This document shows positions 1 through 6,921 of a stretch of 8,264 bases of DNA, in pieces (position 1 is the first letter of the stretch; every line of letters starts with the position of its first letter). The position numbers and the translations under genes are program-made. The notes below the pieces were generated by a model that was not told the DNA's origin, ran no database searches, and saw only the letters and a list, made by a program, of their open reading frames with translations. Source of the DNA: Chitinophaga pinensis. GTDB taxonomy: Bacteria; Bacteroidota; Bacteroidia; Chitinophagales; Chitinophagaceae. The stretch is from NCBI GenBank assembly GCA_943324055.2, contig CALPKD020000038.1, positions 1-8,264 on the forward strand, given 5' to 3'.

Positions 1-1518
1 GACCCTGCCATAAGGATGGATGTATTTGGCAAAATTGGAAATGCAGGCGTGAATGTGGCGAGTGTGGACGATGCCAAAAAGTTATATTCGGGGATTGATT
101 TAAATGCAGTAAACACCTCCGTGAGTATGACCATTAATGGTCCTGCCCCTATGATGTTGGCTATGTTTTTTAATACGGCAATTGACCAAGCCTGTGAGCA
201 ATATATTACTACCCACAAACTTTGGCCACAAGTCAATAAAAAAATTACACAAATTTTTAAGGGGAATACGAGGCCGGCCTACGTTAACCCAAATGCTAAA
301 ATCAATTTAAAGGATTGGCACAATGGCCTTGGGCTGCAATTACTTGGGTTGAGTGGAGATCAGGTATTAGATACGGAGACTTACCATACTATCAAGCAAA
401 AGGTATTATCTAATTTACGTGGGACATTACAGGCAGATATTTTAAAAGAAGATCAAGCACAAAACACATGTATTTTTTCAACCGATTTTGCATTGAGAAT
501 GATGGGGGATGTGCAAGTTTATTTTGCACAAAATAAGGTCACTAATTTTTATAGCGTTTCTATATCGGGTTATCATATAGCAGAAGCAGGTGCGAATCCA
601 ATTACACAATTGGCTTTTACACTTGCAAACGGTTTTACCTATGTCGAATATTTTTTAAATAGAGGGATTGCGATAGATGATTTTAACCCTAATTTAAGTT
701 TCTTTTTTAGCAATGGGATGGATCCTGAATATGCAGTAATAGGAAGGGTTGCAAGGAGAATCTGGGCTAGGATTATGAAGTTGAAATACAATGCCAATGT
801 GCGTTCCCAAAAATTAAAATACCATATCCAAACAAGTGGCCGAAGTTTACATGCACAAGAAATTGATTTCAATGACATTCGTACCACTTTACAAGCATTA
901 TACGCAATCTACGATCAATGCAATAGTTTGCATACCAATGCGTATGACGAAGCCATTACCACACCAACAGAGGAAAGTGTAAGAAGGGCATTGGCCATAC
1001 AGCTTATCATTAATAAAGAATTAGGTACCGCCAAGGTGGAGAATTTTCAACAAGGAAGTTTTTTGATTAGTGAATTAACAGACTTAGTGGAGGAAGCGGT
1101 GATGCAGGAGTTTGAAAAGATCAATTCAAGGGGTGGCGCTTTGGGTGCAATGGAAAGAATGTATCAACGTACAAAAATCCAAGAGGAAAGCTTGACCTAC
1201 GAAACAAAAAAACATGATGGCCTCATTCCAATTATTGGAGTGAATACATTTATGAACGAGCAACGAAAAACGAATGTAGAACATCATCAAATCATACGAT
1301 CTAGTAAATCTGAACGAGAAAGGCAAATTAAGCACTTGCGAGATTTTCATAAACGGAACAAAGCGAATAGTATGCTTCACTTAGCGAAGCTTAAAACAGC
1401 GGCCTTACAGCAAGAAAACCTTTTTGAAGTGCTTATGGAAGCGGTAAAATATTGCAGTTTGGGTGAATTGACCAATACCTTATACGAGGTAGGGGGTCAG
1501 TATAGCAGAAACCTGTAA
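1..1518 (+). CDS. icmF: Fused isobutyryl-CoA mutase (IcmF), C-terminal mutase domain, 5' end outside window
   Basis: Adenosylcobalamin-dependent mutase that interconverts isobutyryl-CoA and n-butyryl-CoA in the cytoplasm. The frame is open from base 1, and [16 protein letters not shown] continues a family motif across the ATG at 16, so that ATG is internal and the start lies upstream. Numbering from the first codon in the window, visible motifs are GKIGNAGV (10-17), [11 protein letters not shown] (40-50), QNTCIFS (154-160), [14 protein letters not shown] (187-200, with the cofactor-proximal His192) and the long [13 protein letters not shown] and [19 protein letters not shown] blocks. Gln154 sits where methylmalonyl-CoA mutase has the carboxylate-binding Arg207, which favours isobutyryl-CoA over methylmalonyl-CoA. 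The protein ends soon after the barrel with no C-terminal B12 domain. IcmF carries its B12 and G-protein domains N-terminally, so they should lie upstream, unseen here. A stand-alone large subunit is possible but less likely. Confidence 0.9.
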   Translation, partial: DPAIRMDVFGKIGNAGVNVASVDDAKKLYSGIDLNAVNTSVSMTINGPAPMMLAMFFNTAIDQACEQYITTHKLWPQVNKKITQIFKGNTRPAYVNPNAKINLKDWHNGLGLQLLGLSGDQVLDTETYHTIKQKVLSNLRGTLQADILKEDQAQNTCIFSTDFALRMMGDVQVYFAQNKVTNFYSVSISGYHIAEAGANPITQLAFTLANGFTYVEYFLNRGIAIDDFNPNLSFFFSNGMDPEYAVIGRVARRIWARIMKLKYNANVRSQKLKYHIQTSGRSLHAQEIDFNDIRTTLQALYAIYDQCNSLHTNAYDEAITTPTEESVRRALAIQLIINKELGTAKVENFQQGSFLISELTDLVEEAVMQEFEKINSRGGALGAMERMYQRTKIQEESLTYETKKHDGLIPIIGVNTFMNEQRKTNVEHHQIIRSSKSERERQIKHLRDFHKRNKANSMLHLAKLKTAALQQENLFEVLMEAVKYCSLGELTNTLYEVGGQYSRNL

Positions 1519-1590
1519 TATGGCAAAATAGAGCCAAATAAAGGCTAATCGAAGGCTTGTTGTCAATGTATGAATCATCAATAAAAAACT

Positions 1591-1598
1591 TACCTTTG
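1591..1598 (+). promoter_or_regulatory. Bacteroidota -7 promoter box upstream of yidC
   Basis: TACCTTTG matches the Bacteroidota sigma-A -7 consensus TAnnTTTG exactly and lies about 30 bases before the yidC ATG at 1629, in the 110-base gap after icmF. No clear TTG -33 element is seen at the usual 17-23 base spacing; TTG copies at 1557-1562 are too far upstream. The box suggests yidC is transcribed separately from icmF. It continues into GGCAC-N5-ATTTAA, a longer motif repeated near 7712. Confidence 0.55.
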
Positions 1599-1628
1599 GC
1601 ACTCCTTATTTAAGTTTAAAAATTGAGT

Positions 1629-3446
1629 ATGAATACTGACAAGAATACCGTCATTGGGTTTGTTTTATTAGCTGGTTTGTTTTTTAGCTATTTCTGGTTT
1701 ACGAACAAGCAGCAAAACGAGATGCAAGCTTATCAAAAGCATTTTAATGATTCAGTTGCAATGGTTAAAGCCACTGCTGATAAAGTAGCTGCATTAAAAA
1801 GTCCAATCAATGAAAATACTGCTTCAGATAGTTCTGTAACTGCAGTAGCAGTGGATTCAGTAAAAGAACAAATTACTGAATTAGAGAACGAAGTAATTAA
1901 AGTAAGATTTAGTAATAAGGGAGGCCAAGTAGTTGGAGTTACCTTAAAAAAATACAGTAATTCAAAAAAAGAATTGGTTCAATTAGGGGATAGCAGTTCT
2001 TTAAACTATCCTGTTAATATTGGCAACAATCAAACAGCACAAATTAATCAGGTTTTATTTTCTGAAGTAACTGTATTGCCAACCGAAAACGGAGTGCAAA
2101 AAATTGAATATGCTTGGACTACGCCTAATGGAAAAACAATTCGTCACCAATTCTCCATTGCTCCAAATAAATACAATGTGGATTGGAATATTCAAATGGA
2201 TGGGGCCGACCAATTATTGACAAATGGTCAAATGAATTTGTTATGGGATGTGCATACTTACCAACAAGAACGCACGTCTGTATATGAAAGACAAATGTCG
2301 AATGTGTGTTTTTCTGAAGGAAATGAATTTGATTATATCTCTAGCAAAACGACCAAAACTTTTGAGAAACCAGTTCAATGGGTTGGTTTAATCCAGCAGT
2401 TCTTTAGCACTACAATTATTGCTAAAGATGGATTTTCATCTGGTAAAGTAGACTGGAAAAGAAAAATTGATAGTAGTAATGGGTTGGCAACTTTGCAATC
2501 TCAATTGCAAACAAAAGTAGCAGGCGCTACAGTGAATATTCCATTGTCTTTGTACTACGGTCCAAACGATTTTAAGATCTTAAAATCTCAGGCACCTGAA
2601 ATGGAAAAAATCGTGAATCTAGGAAGAGATTTATATTCGTTTGTACGTCCGATTAACAAGTATATTATTATGCCTGTTTTTGACTTTTTTGGCGGCTTTG
2701 TAAAAAATTATGGATGGGTAGTTTTATTGTTAACCATCTTTATTCGTTTAGTTACTTCTCCATTAACTTATTCAAGTTATTTGAGTAGTGCAAAAATGAA
2801 AGTATTAAAGCCAGAGCTAGATGAGATTAAGAAAAAGATGGGGGATGATCAGCAAGGATTTGCAATGGAGCAAATGAAGTTGTTTAGAGAAGCGGGTGTA
2901 AACCCTTTAGGAGGTTGTATTCCAGCGTTATTGCAAATCCCTATTTTCTTTGCTTTGTATAGTTTCTTTAATTCTAATATTTCGTTAAGAGGTCAGTCCT
3001 TCTTGTGGAGTAAGGATTTGTCAAGCTATGATATTATTGCAACTTTACCATTTACTGTTCCTATGGGATTTGGTAATCACATCAGTTTGTTTACATTGAC
3101 GGCGGTGATTACAAGTATGATCATGTCTATCTATAACATGTCAATGACACCAACACAGGACAATCCAGCATTGAAATACATGCCGTATATTTTCCCTTTC
3201 ATGTTGTTGTTCATTTTTAATAGTTTGCCTTCTGCGTTGACTTGGTATTATACTGTTTCTAACGTATTTACTTTATTATTGCAATTGGTGATTCAAAAAT
3301 TCATCATCAATCATGATAAGATTTTAGCAGATATTGATGTGAAACGTAAGACACCTAAAAAGAAGAGTAATTGGCAAAGCAAATATGAGCAGATGATGGA
3401 TGCACAAAAAAAGGTGCAAGCGTTGAAAGATAAAAATCAGAAATAA
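1629..3446 (+). CDS. yidC: Membrane protein insertase YidC
   Basis: Inner-membrane insertase that places membrane proteins in the bilayer, alone or with SecYEG. I start it at the ATG at 1629 (605 residues, MNTDKNTVIGFV), because Bacteroidota YidC proteins begin this way; an in-frame TTG at 1623 adds only two residues. Visible parts are an N-terminal membrane anchor (about 7-25), a large periplasmic beta domain (about 80-335), and the conserved insertase core. The core has a hydrophobic segment at about 358-376 with the groove arginine at 373 (IFIRL), a cytoplasmic charged hairpin (about 389-420), the signature NPLGGCIPALLQIPIFFALY (425-444), and further membrane segments near 484-504, 518-540 and 542-558. 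The tail is lysine-rich (KRKTPKKK), as expected for ribosome contact. Length and layout fit the Gram-negative family. It has its own promoter and is followed by a strong hairpin. Confidence 0.97.
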   Translation: MNTDKNTVIGFVLLAGLFFSYFWFTNKQQNEMQAYQKHFNDSVAMVKATADKVAALKSPINENTASDSSVTAVAVDSVKEQITELENEVIKVRFSNKGGQVVGVTLKKYSNSKKELVQLGDSSSLNYPVNIGNNQTAQINQVLFSEVTVLPTENGVQKIEYAWTTPNGKTIRHQFSIAPNKYNVDWNIQMDGADQLLTNGQMNLLWDVHTYQQERTSVYERQMSNVCFSEGNEFDYISSKTTKTFEKPVQWVGLIQQFFSTTIIAKDGFSSGKVDWKRKIDSSNGLATLQSQLQTKVAGATVNIPLSLYYGPNDFKILKSQAPEMEKIVNLGRDLYSFVRPINKYIIMPVFDFFGGFVKNYGWVVLLLTIFIRLVTSPLTYSSYLSSAKMKVLKPELDEIKKKMGDDQQGFAMEQMKLFREAGVNPLGGCIPALLQIPIFFALYSFFNSNISLRGQSFLWSKDLSSYDIIATLPFTVPMGFGNHISLFTLTAVITSMIMSIYNMSMTPTQDNPALKYMPYIFPFMLLFIFNSLPSALTWYYTVSNVFTLLLQLVIQKFIINHDKILADIDVKRKTPKKKSNWQSKYEQMMDAQKKVQALKDKNQK

Positions 3447-3454
3447 TAAACCCC

Positions 3455-3491
3455 CAAGATAAGGTCCTACATTACGAAGGGCCTTATCTTG
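3455..3491 (+). terminator. Strong hairpin after yidC, probable terminator or attenuator
   Basis: The arms 3455-3467 (CAAGATAAGGTCC) and 3479-3491 (GGGCCTTATCTTG) pair over 13 positions, 12 Watson-Crick and one T-G wobble, around an 11-base loop. The hairpin begins 8 bases after the yidC stop and ends 15 bases before the next start codon. No run of T follows it (tattatagat), so it is not a textbook intrinsic terminator. It could end yidC transcripts, protect their 3' end, or reduce read-through into the downstream secreted-protein gene, for which I see no convincing promoter of its own. Confidence 0.7.
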
Positions 3492-3506
3492 TATTATAGA
3501 TAGAGC

Positions 3507-4121
3507 ATGAAGCGTAGGATTATATACTTAACTGTGTTCATATTACTTTTGTGTTCAAAGGTAAACGCTCAAACAAAAGTGGTAGGAGAGTGTACCATTC
3601 AATATAGTATTTATCAGCCTCTTTTATCCGATACCACTGTAATTGGAATGAAGTCAGTGATGGTTAAAGGCAATCAATGCAAGACGGTATTAACTACCCC
3701 GCAGCTTACTCAAACATTGTTGTTTAATGTACAAGAATCTAAAGCAACCATCATAAAGGAAATTGGTACGGCTCGGTTTTTACAAGAGATTGTTTATCCT
3801 CCTGCAAATACACCCACATTGTTGTCCATGAAGGAAGTGCACACAGATACAACTGTTATCCTGCTTGGGTATCCTTGCAAGCAAATTCAATTAAAATGGA
3901 GTGATGGTACTATTTACGAGTTGTTGTACACGAACGAAATTTCGCCTACTGTAAGTGCGTTTGAATTGGCCTTTAAGGAAGTGCCAGGATTGGTTTTATC
4001 ATATACCGTGATTCCTGAGAGCGTAAATCAAATTCAATACCTGGCAACTAAACTTGACCTTAGCCCTATCTCACTAAGTCAATTTAATGTGAACACAAGT
4101 TTGTACCAAATCATTGATTGA
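3507..4121 (+). CDS. Secreted GLPGLI/DUF4412-like protein of unknown function
   Basis: A 204-residue exported protein, known in outline but without an assigned job. Residues 1-21 form a Sec signal peptide: KRR, a hydrophobic core, then VNA with likely cleavage before Gln22. Cys16 lies in the core without a lipobox, so it is not a lipoprotein. The mature part is rich in beta-type segments. The stretch GYPCKQIQLKW (121-131), followed by ELLYTNEIS and then FKEVPGLVLSYTV (156-168), resembles the GYKCKKA ... YTxEI ... GLPGLILEI pattern of the Bacteroidota GLPGLI/DUF4412 families, which are periplasmic or outer-membrane-associated and fold like lipoprotein carriers. The mature chain has cysteines at 29, 58 and 124. 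It lies 60 bases after yidC, separated by the hairpin, so it may depend on yidC read-through. The gene is secure; the family assignment is from motif resemblance only. Confidence 0.85.
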   Translation: MKRRIIYLTVFILLLCSKVNAQTKVVGECTIQYSIYQPLLSDTTVIGMKSVMVKGNQCKTVLTTPQLTQTLLFNVQESKATIIKEIGTARFLQEIVYPPANTPTLLSMKEVHTDTTVILLGYPCKQIQLKWSDGTIYELLYTNEISPTVSAFELAFKEVPGLVLSYTVIPESVNQIQYLATKLDLSPISLSQFNVNTSLYQIID

Positions 4122-4155
4122 TTTACTTTGTCTGCAATAAAAATTAAAGAAAAAA

Positions 4156-4494
4156 TTAAGGTTGAACTGGAGCTGGGGTCTTAAACCTAGGTAACACTAC
4201 TTTATAACGATAAGGAATAACGTATGAAATGTTTCCTTTGTTATATTTTAAATAGTTACTTGTTGAGTTTCCACTTGTGGTGTTAGCAAGTCCTTTAAAA
4301 ACTAAGCTTGATTTCAAATTGTAAAACGTAGCAGTTTTATGCGTTAATGCACTCAAGTTTCTTAAGCTATATTTTTCAGCGTTGTTTTTAGCATCTGCAT
4401 ACCCGTTGATAATAACAGTTGCATTTGAAACAGTTGGTGCTAACAACAGTACAAAAACGAATGATATAAAAAGTATGTTTTTTATGGTACGCAT
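4156..4494 (-). CDS. Small secreted protein of unknown function
   Basis: A 112-residue protein I do not recognise. Residues 1-25 are a clear Sec signal peptide (MRTIKN, a long Phe/Leu/Val core, then SNA with cleavage before Thr26), leaving a mature chain of about 87 residues. That chain is rich in Asn, Lys, Tyr, Ser and Thr, has no cysteine, and ends in a basic, proline-containing tail (PRFKTPAPVQP). It contains ING and repeated short beta-like stretches but no motif tied to a function. Three things argue that it is real: the signal peptide, an exact TACCTTTG promoter box 8 bases before its ATG on the same strand, and no competing gene on the plus strand. It converges with the GLPGLI-like gene, 34 bases apart, and its promoter faces away from the TPR gene. 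Confidence 0.75.
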   Translation of the reverse strand: MRTIKNILFISFVFVLLLAPTVSNATVIINGYADAKNNAEKYSLRNLSALTHKTATFYNLKSSLVFKGLANTTSGNSTSNYLKYNKGNISYVIPYRYKVVLPRFKTPAPVQP

Positions 4495-4502
4495 GATTAA
4501 TA

Positions 4503-4510
4503 CAAAGGTA
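4503..4510 (-). promoter_or_regulatory. -7 promoter box of the small secreted protein gene
   Basis: On the minus strand these bases read TACCTTTG, an exact match to the Bacteroidota -7 box TAnnTTTG. Only 8 bases (TATTAATC) separate it from the ATG of the leftward gene. If transcription starts at the usual distance past the box, the mRNA would be leaderless or nearly so. I see no clear -33 element. Confidence 0.55.
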
Positions 4511-4644
4511 CTAGTTTTCCTTACTTTGAAGGTAAAATATTTTTAACGATATTTTAGCCCAAATGTGAACAAAATAAATTTTTAATTACAGGGTTCAATG
4601 TATATTTAATCGGAGAATTGAAAGCTTGTTCGAATACATAAGTA

Positions 4645-4676
4645 ATTGATAATCAATAAATTAATTATTAATTTAT
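4645..4676. promoter_or_regulatory. Two abutting perfect palindromes before the TPR gene, possible operator
   Basis: The first palindrome, 4645-4657, is ATTGAT-A-ATCAAT (6-base arms). The second, 4656-4676, has arms ATAAATTAAT and ATTAATTTAT around a single central T (10-base arms, no mismatch). They overlap by two bases and end 13 bases before the ATG at 4690. This position suits a repressor operator or an mRNA hairpin at the start site. All the bases but two are A or T, so chance is a real alternative. Confidence 0.35.
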
Positions 4677-4689
4677 AAATAATAAGGCC

Positions 4690-6111
4690 ATGTTTGATCA
4701 TCACAAAGAGGAAGAAGGTGGAGACATACAAGAATTAATGCTACGCTACCATAACCTAAAGTATGGTCGAGCCAACGCGTATATTGAGGAAGATGACTTT
4801 GAAAGGATTATAGAACATTTGGACGAAAAAGATGAAATGAACGAAGCCATAGAGGCCGCAGATATGGCATTGGAGCAGTATCCCTTTTCTGCTTTGTTGA
4901 TGATTAAGAAAGCAGATTTGTTATTAGCCACCCGAAAATATAAAGAGGCATTAGCATTACTAAATACGGCTTCCTTGTATGACCATAAGGATATGAATTT
5001 GTTTATCCTTAAGACAGACGCTTTCTTGGCTTTGGATCAGCCTGAAAATGCAATTGTAATGTTACAGGAGGCCCTCCATTTATTCGAAGGAACCGAGCGT
5101 ACCGAAGTGTTATTTGAATTAGCAGATGTGTATGATGACCATGAAGCATTTGACAAAGTGTTTGATTGCCTTCAATTGGTGCTAGAGGAAGATCCAACCA
5201 ATGAGGAAGCTTTGTATAAAATTTGTTTCTGGACGGACTTCACAGGTCGTAACGAAGAAAGTATTCGCTTACATGAACGCATTATAAACGAACAACCCTA
5301 TTGCGCATTAGCTTGGTTTAATTTAGCAGCAGCTTATCAGGGCTTAAAATTGCACGAAAAGGCGATTGATGCTTATCAGTATGCGATTGTGATAGACGAA
5401 AAATTTGATTATGCCTATCGTAATATGGGGGATGCTTATCTGCGGTTAAGAAAATATAGAGAGGCCATTGAAGCATTGGAGAAAGTTTTGGAATTATCAA
5501 GACCAGAGGATGTTATTTATGAAGCCATTGGACATTGTTACCACAGAATGAAAAATTTTGCACAAGCAAGATTTCATTATAAAAAAGCAGCACATTTAAA
5601 TTCAGAAGATAGTAGGTTGTTTCAAAAAATTGCCGCTACTTATATGCAAGAAGAGCAATGGGAGCTGGCGATAAAGCAGTTGGAAAACGCAATTCGAATT
5701 AACAAGCATATCAATGAATATAATATTTTGATCGGCGAGTGTTATATGAACCTTTCTCAATTTAAGGAGGCTGCTGCGCATTTTGTAACTGTAGTAAAAA
5801 ACAAGCCAAAGCAAATAGCGGGTTGGGAATATCTTATTAAATGCTTAGTTCAGAATAAGCAATTGGATGCTGCATTGGAACAAACCGAGTTGGCGTATAT
5901 GTCAACCAGTGGCAAAGTTATTTTTATCTTTTATCGCAGCGCCATATTATTCATGATGGGCAAGTCGTCCGAAGGGCTTTTGCAGTTGGAAATGGGCTTG
6001 GCCAAATCGGGCAAGCTGCTTAAAAAGTTTATTAAGTTCTATCCTGAAATTGTACAGGATGCCAAGGTGATTGAATTAATAGGTCAGTACAAGAAGGGTA
6101 AAAAATCTTGA
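4690..6111 (+). CDS. Tetratricopeptide-repeat (TPR) protein
   Basis: A 473-residue protein built almost wholly of helical TPR-type repeats, which act as protein-binding scaffolds. There is no signal peptide or membrane segment, so it should be cytoplasmic. After an acidic N-terminus (about 1-50, MFDHHKEEEGGD), repeats of about 34 residues run from near 50 to the C-terminus. Clear ones include KYKEALALLNTA (83-94), ALAWFNLAAAYQGLKLHEKAIDAYQYAI (206-233), YAYRNMGDAYLRLRKYREAIEALEKVL (241-267), VIYEAIGHCYHRMKNFAQARFHYKKA (275-300) and the two after it (about 308-370). The repeats after about 375 are degenerate and the chain ends in a lysine-rich tail (KKGKKS). Nothing shows its partner. It precedes comA by 43 bases on the same strand, but comA has its own promoter box. 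I see no exact -7 box before this gene. Confidence 0.92.
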   Translation: MFDHHKEEEGGDIQELMLRYHNLKYGRANAYIEEDDFERIIEHLDEKDEMNEAIEAADMALEQYPFSALLMIKKADLLLATRKYKEALALLNTASLYDHKDMNLFILKTDAFLALDQPENAIVMLQEALHLFEGTERTEVLFELADVYDDHEAFDKVFDCLQLVLEEDPTNEEALYKICFWTDFTGRNEESIRLHERIINEQPYCALAWFNLAAAYQGLKLHEKAIDAYQYAIVIDEKFDYAYRNMGDAYLRLRKYREAIEALEKVLELSRPEDVIYEAIGHCYHRMKNFAQARFHYKKAAHLNSEDSRLFQKIAATYMQEEQWELAIKQLENAIRINKHINEYNILIGECYMNLSQFKEAAAHFVTVVKNKPKQIAGWEYLIKCLVQNKQLDAALEQTELAYMSTSGKVIFIFYRSAILFMMGKSSEGLLQLEMGLAKSGKLLKKFIKFYPEIVQDAKVIELIGQYKKGKKS

Positions 6112-6122
6112 TGATTTTAAAT

Positions 6123-6130
6123 TACCTTTG
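6123..6130 (+). promoter_or_regulatory. -7 promoter box of the comA-aroE pair
   Basis: TACCTTTG, an exact match to the Bacteroidota -7 box TAnnTTTG, lies 24 bases before the ATG at 6155 and 11 bases after the TPR stop codon. It argues against the alternative TTG start at 6128, which would fall inside the promoter box itself. No clear -33 TTG is seen at the usual spacing. Confidence 0.55.
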
Positions 6131-6154
6131 TGCTACATATATAAACAGCTCACT

Positions 6155-6919
6155 ATGATCAACTTTAATTTAACTCAAATACCAGAAAGAACAGCGCAGC
6201 CCCGAAAAGAAGGATTAACGATGGTGATGGATAAGGGATTGAGTTTGGGAGAAGCTGCTAATTTTTTAAGTGTTTCTAATATACATACTGATATTTTAAA
6301 GTTGGGTTTTGGTACTTCATTTGTTACCCCTAATTTAAGAGCTAAGATTGAATTGTATCAATCGCATAATCTTCCAGTTTATTTTGGAGGTACTTTGTTC
6401 GAAGCATTTATTATCCGAAATCAATTTGAGGATTATCTTTCATTGTGTAAGGATTATAATATTACAATGATTGAAGTAAGTGATGGTTCCATCGAAATTC
6501 CACACACTGAAAAGTGCGGTTATATTGAAAAGATTTCAAAATTTGCAACCGTGTTGAGTGAGGTCGGAAGTAAAGATGCAGCACATATTATACCACCCTA
6601 CAAATGGATCGAATTGATGAGCGCGGAATTAAATGCAGGATCAAGCTATGTAATTGCAGAAGCGAGAGAGGCAGGAAATGTAGGTATATATAGGGGTTCA
6701 GGAGAAGTGAGAGAAGGATTGGTACAAGAAATTTTAACTAAAATTCCAGCTGAAAAAATTATATGGGAAGCGCCTCAAAAAGCACAACAACTTTATTTCT
6801 TAGAACTAATTGGTTGTAATGTGAACTTGGGAAATATCGCCCCAACCGAAGTGATTCCATTGGAAGCAATGAGAATCGGATTAAGAGGAGACACCTTTCA
6901 TTTATATTTAAATAAATAA
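6155..6919 (+). CDS. comA: Phosphosulfolactate synthase family protein (ComA-like)
   Basis: ComA adds sulfite to phosphoenolpyruvate to give (R)-phosphosulfolactate, the first step of archaeal coenzyme M synthesis and of sulfolactate synthesis in some bacteria. I start at the ATG at 6155 (254 residues) since an upstream TTG lies in the promoter box. The whole family pattern of the TIM-barrel enzyme is visible: RKEGLTMVMDKGL (17-29), LKLGFGTS (48-55), FGGTLFE (77-83), EVSDGSIEI (107-115), LSEVGSKD (134-141), VIAEAREAG (166-174), WEAPQKAQQ (204-212) and VNLGNIAPTEVIPLEAMRIGLRGDTF (223-248). Length agrees with archaeal ComA (about 250). No other sulfonate gene is visible, so the final product is unknown; coenzyme M, free sulfolactate, or feeding of cysteate-based sulfonolipids are possibilities, the last being my inference. 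It is 2 bases from aroE and surely co-transcribed with it. Confidence 0.9.
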   Translation: MINFNLTQIPERTAQPRKEGLTMVMDKGLSLGEAANFLSVSNIHTDILKLGFGTSFVTPNLRAKIELYQSHNLPVYFGGTLFEAFIIRNQFEDYLSLCKDYNITMIEVSDGSIEIPHTEKCGYIEKISKFATVLSEVGSKDAAHIIPPYKWIELMSAELNAGSSYVIAEAREAGNVGIYRGSGEVREGLVQEILTKIPAEKIIWEAPQKAQQLYFLELIGCNVNLGNIAPTEVIPLEAMRIGLRGDTFHLYLNK

Positions 6920-6921
6920 GC

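Noticed and set aside
16..18. ATG as the start of the mutase gene
   Set aside because: The frame is open to base 1 and the residues before it continue the family motif ahead of GKIGNAG; the domain would lack its substrate-binding N-terminal strand.
639..1380. Minus-strand reading frames of 82-84 residues inside icmF
   Set aside because: They lie wholly within a well-supported gene, have no domain or promoter support, and their composition is that of reverse-frame shadows.
1529..1546. Short hairpin AGCC/GGCT after icmF as a terminator
   Set aside because: Only 4-5 base pairs and no T-tract; too weak to support.
4521..4528. TTACTTTG as the promoter of the TPR gene
   Set aside because: It misses the second base of TAnnTTTG and lies over 160 bases from the start codon without a -33 element.
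4746..5814. Four minus-strand reading frames inside the TPR gene
   Set aside because: All lie opposite a continuous TPR-coding frame and show no recognisable protein features.
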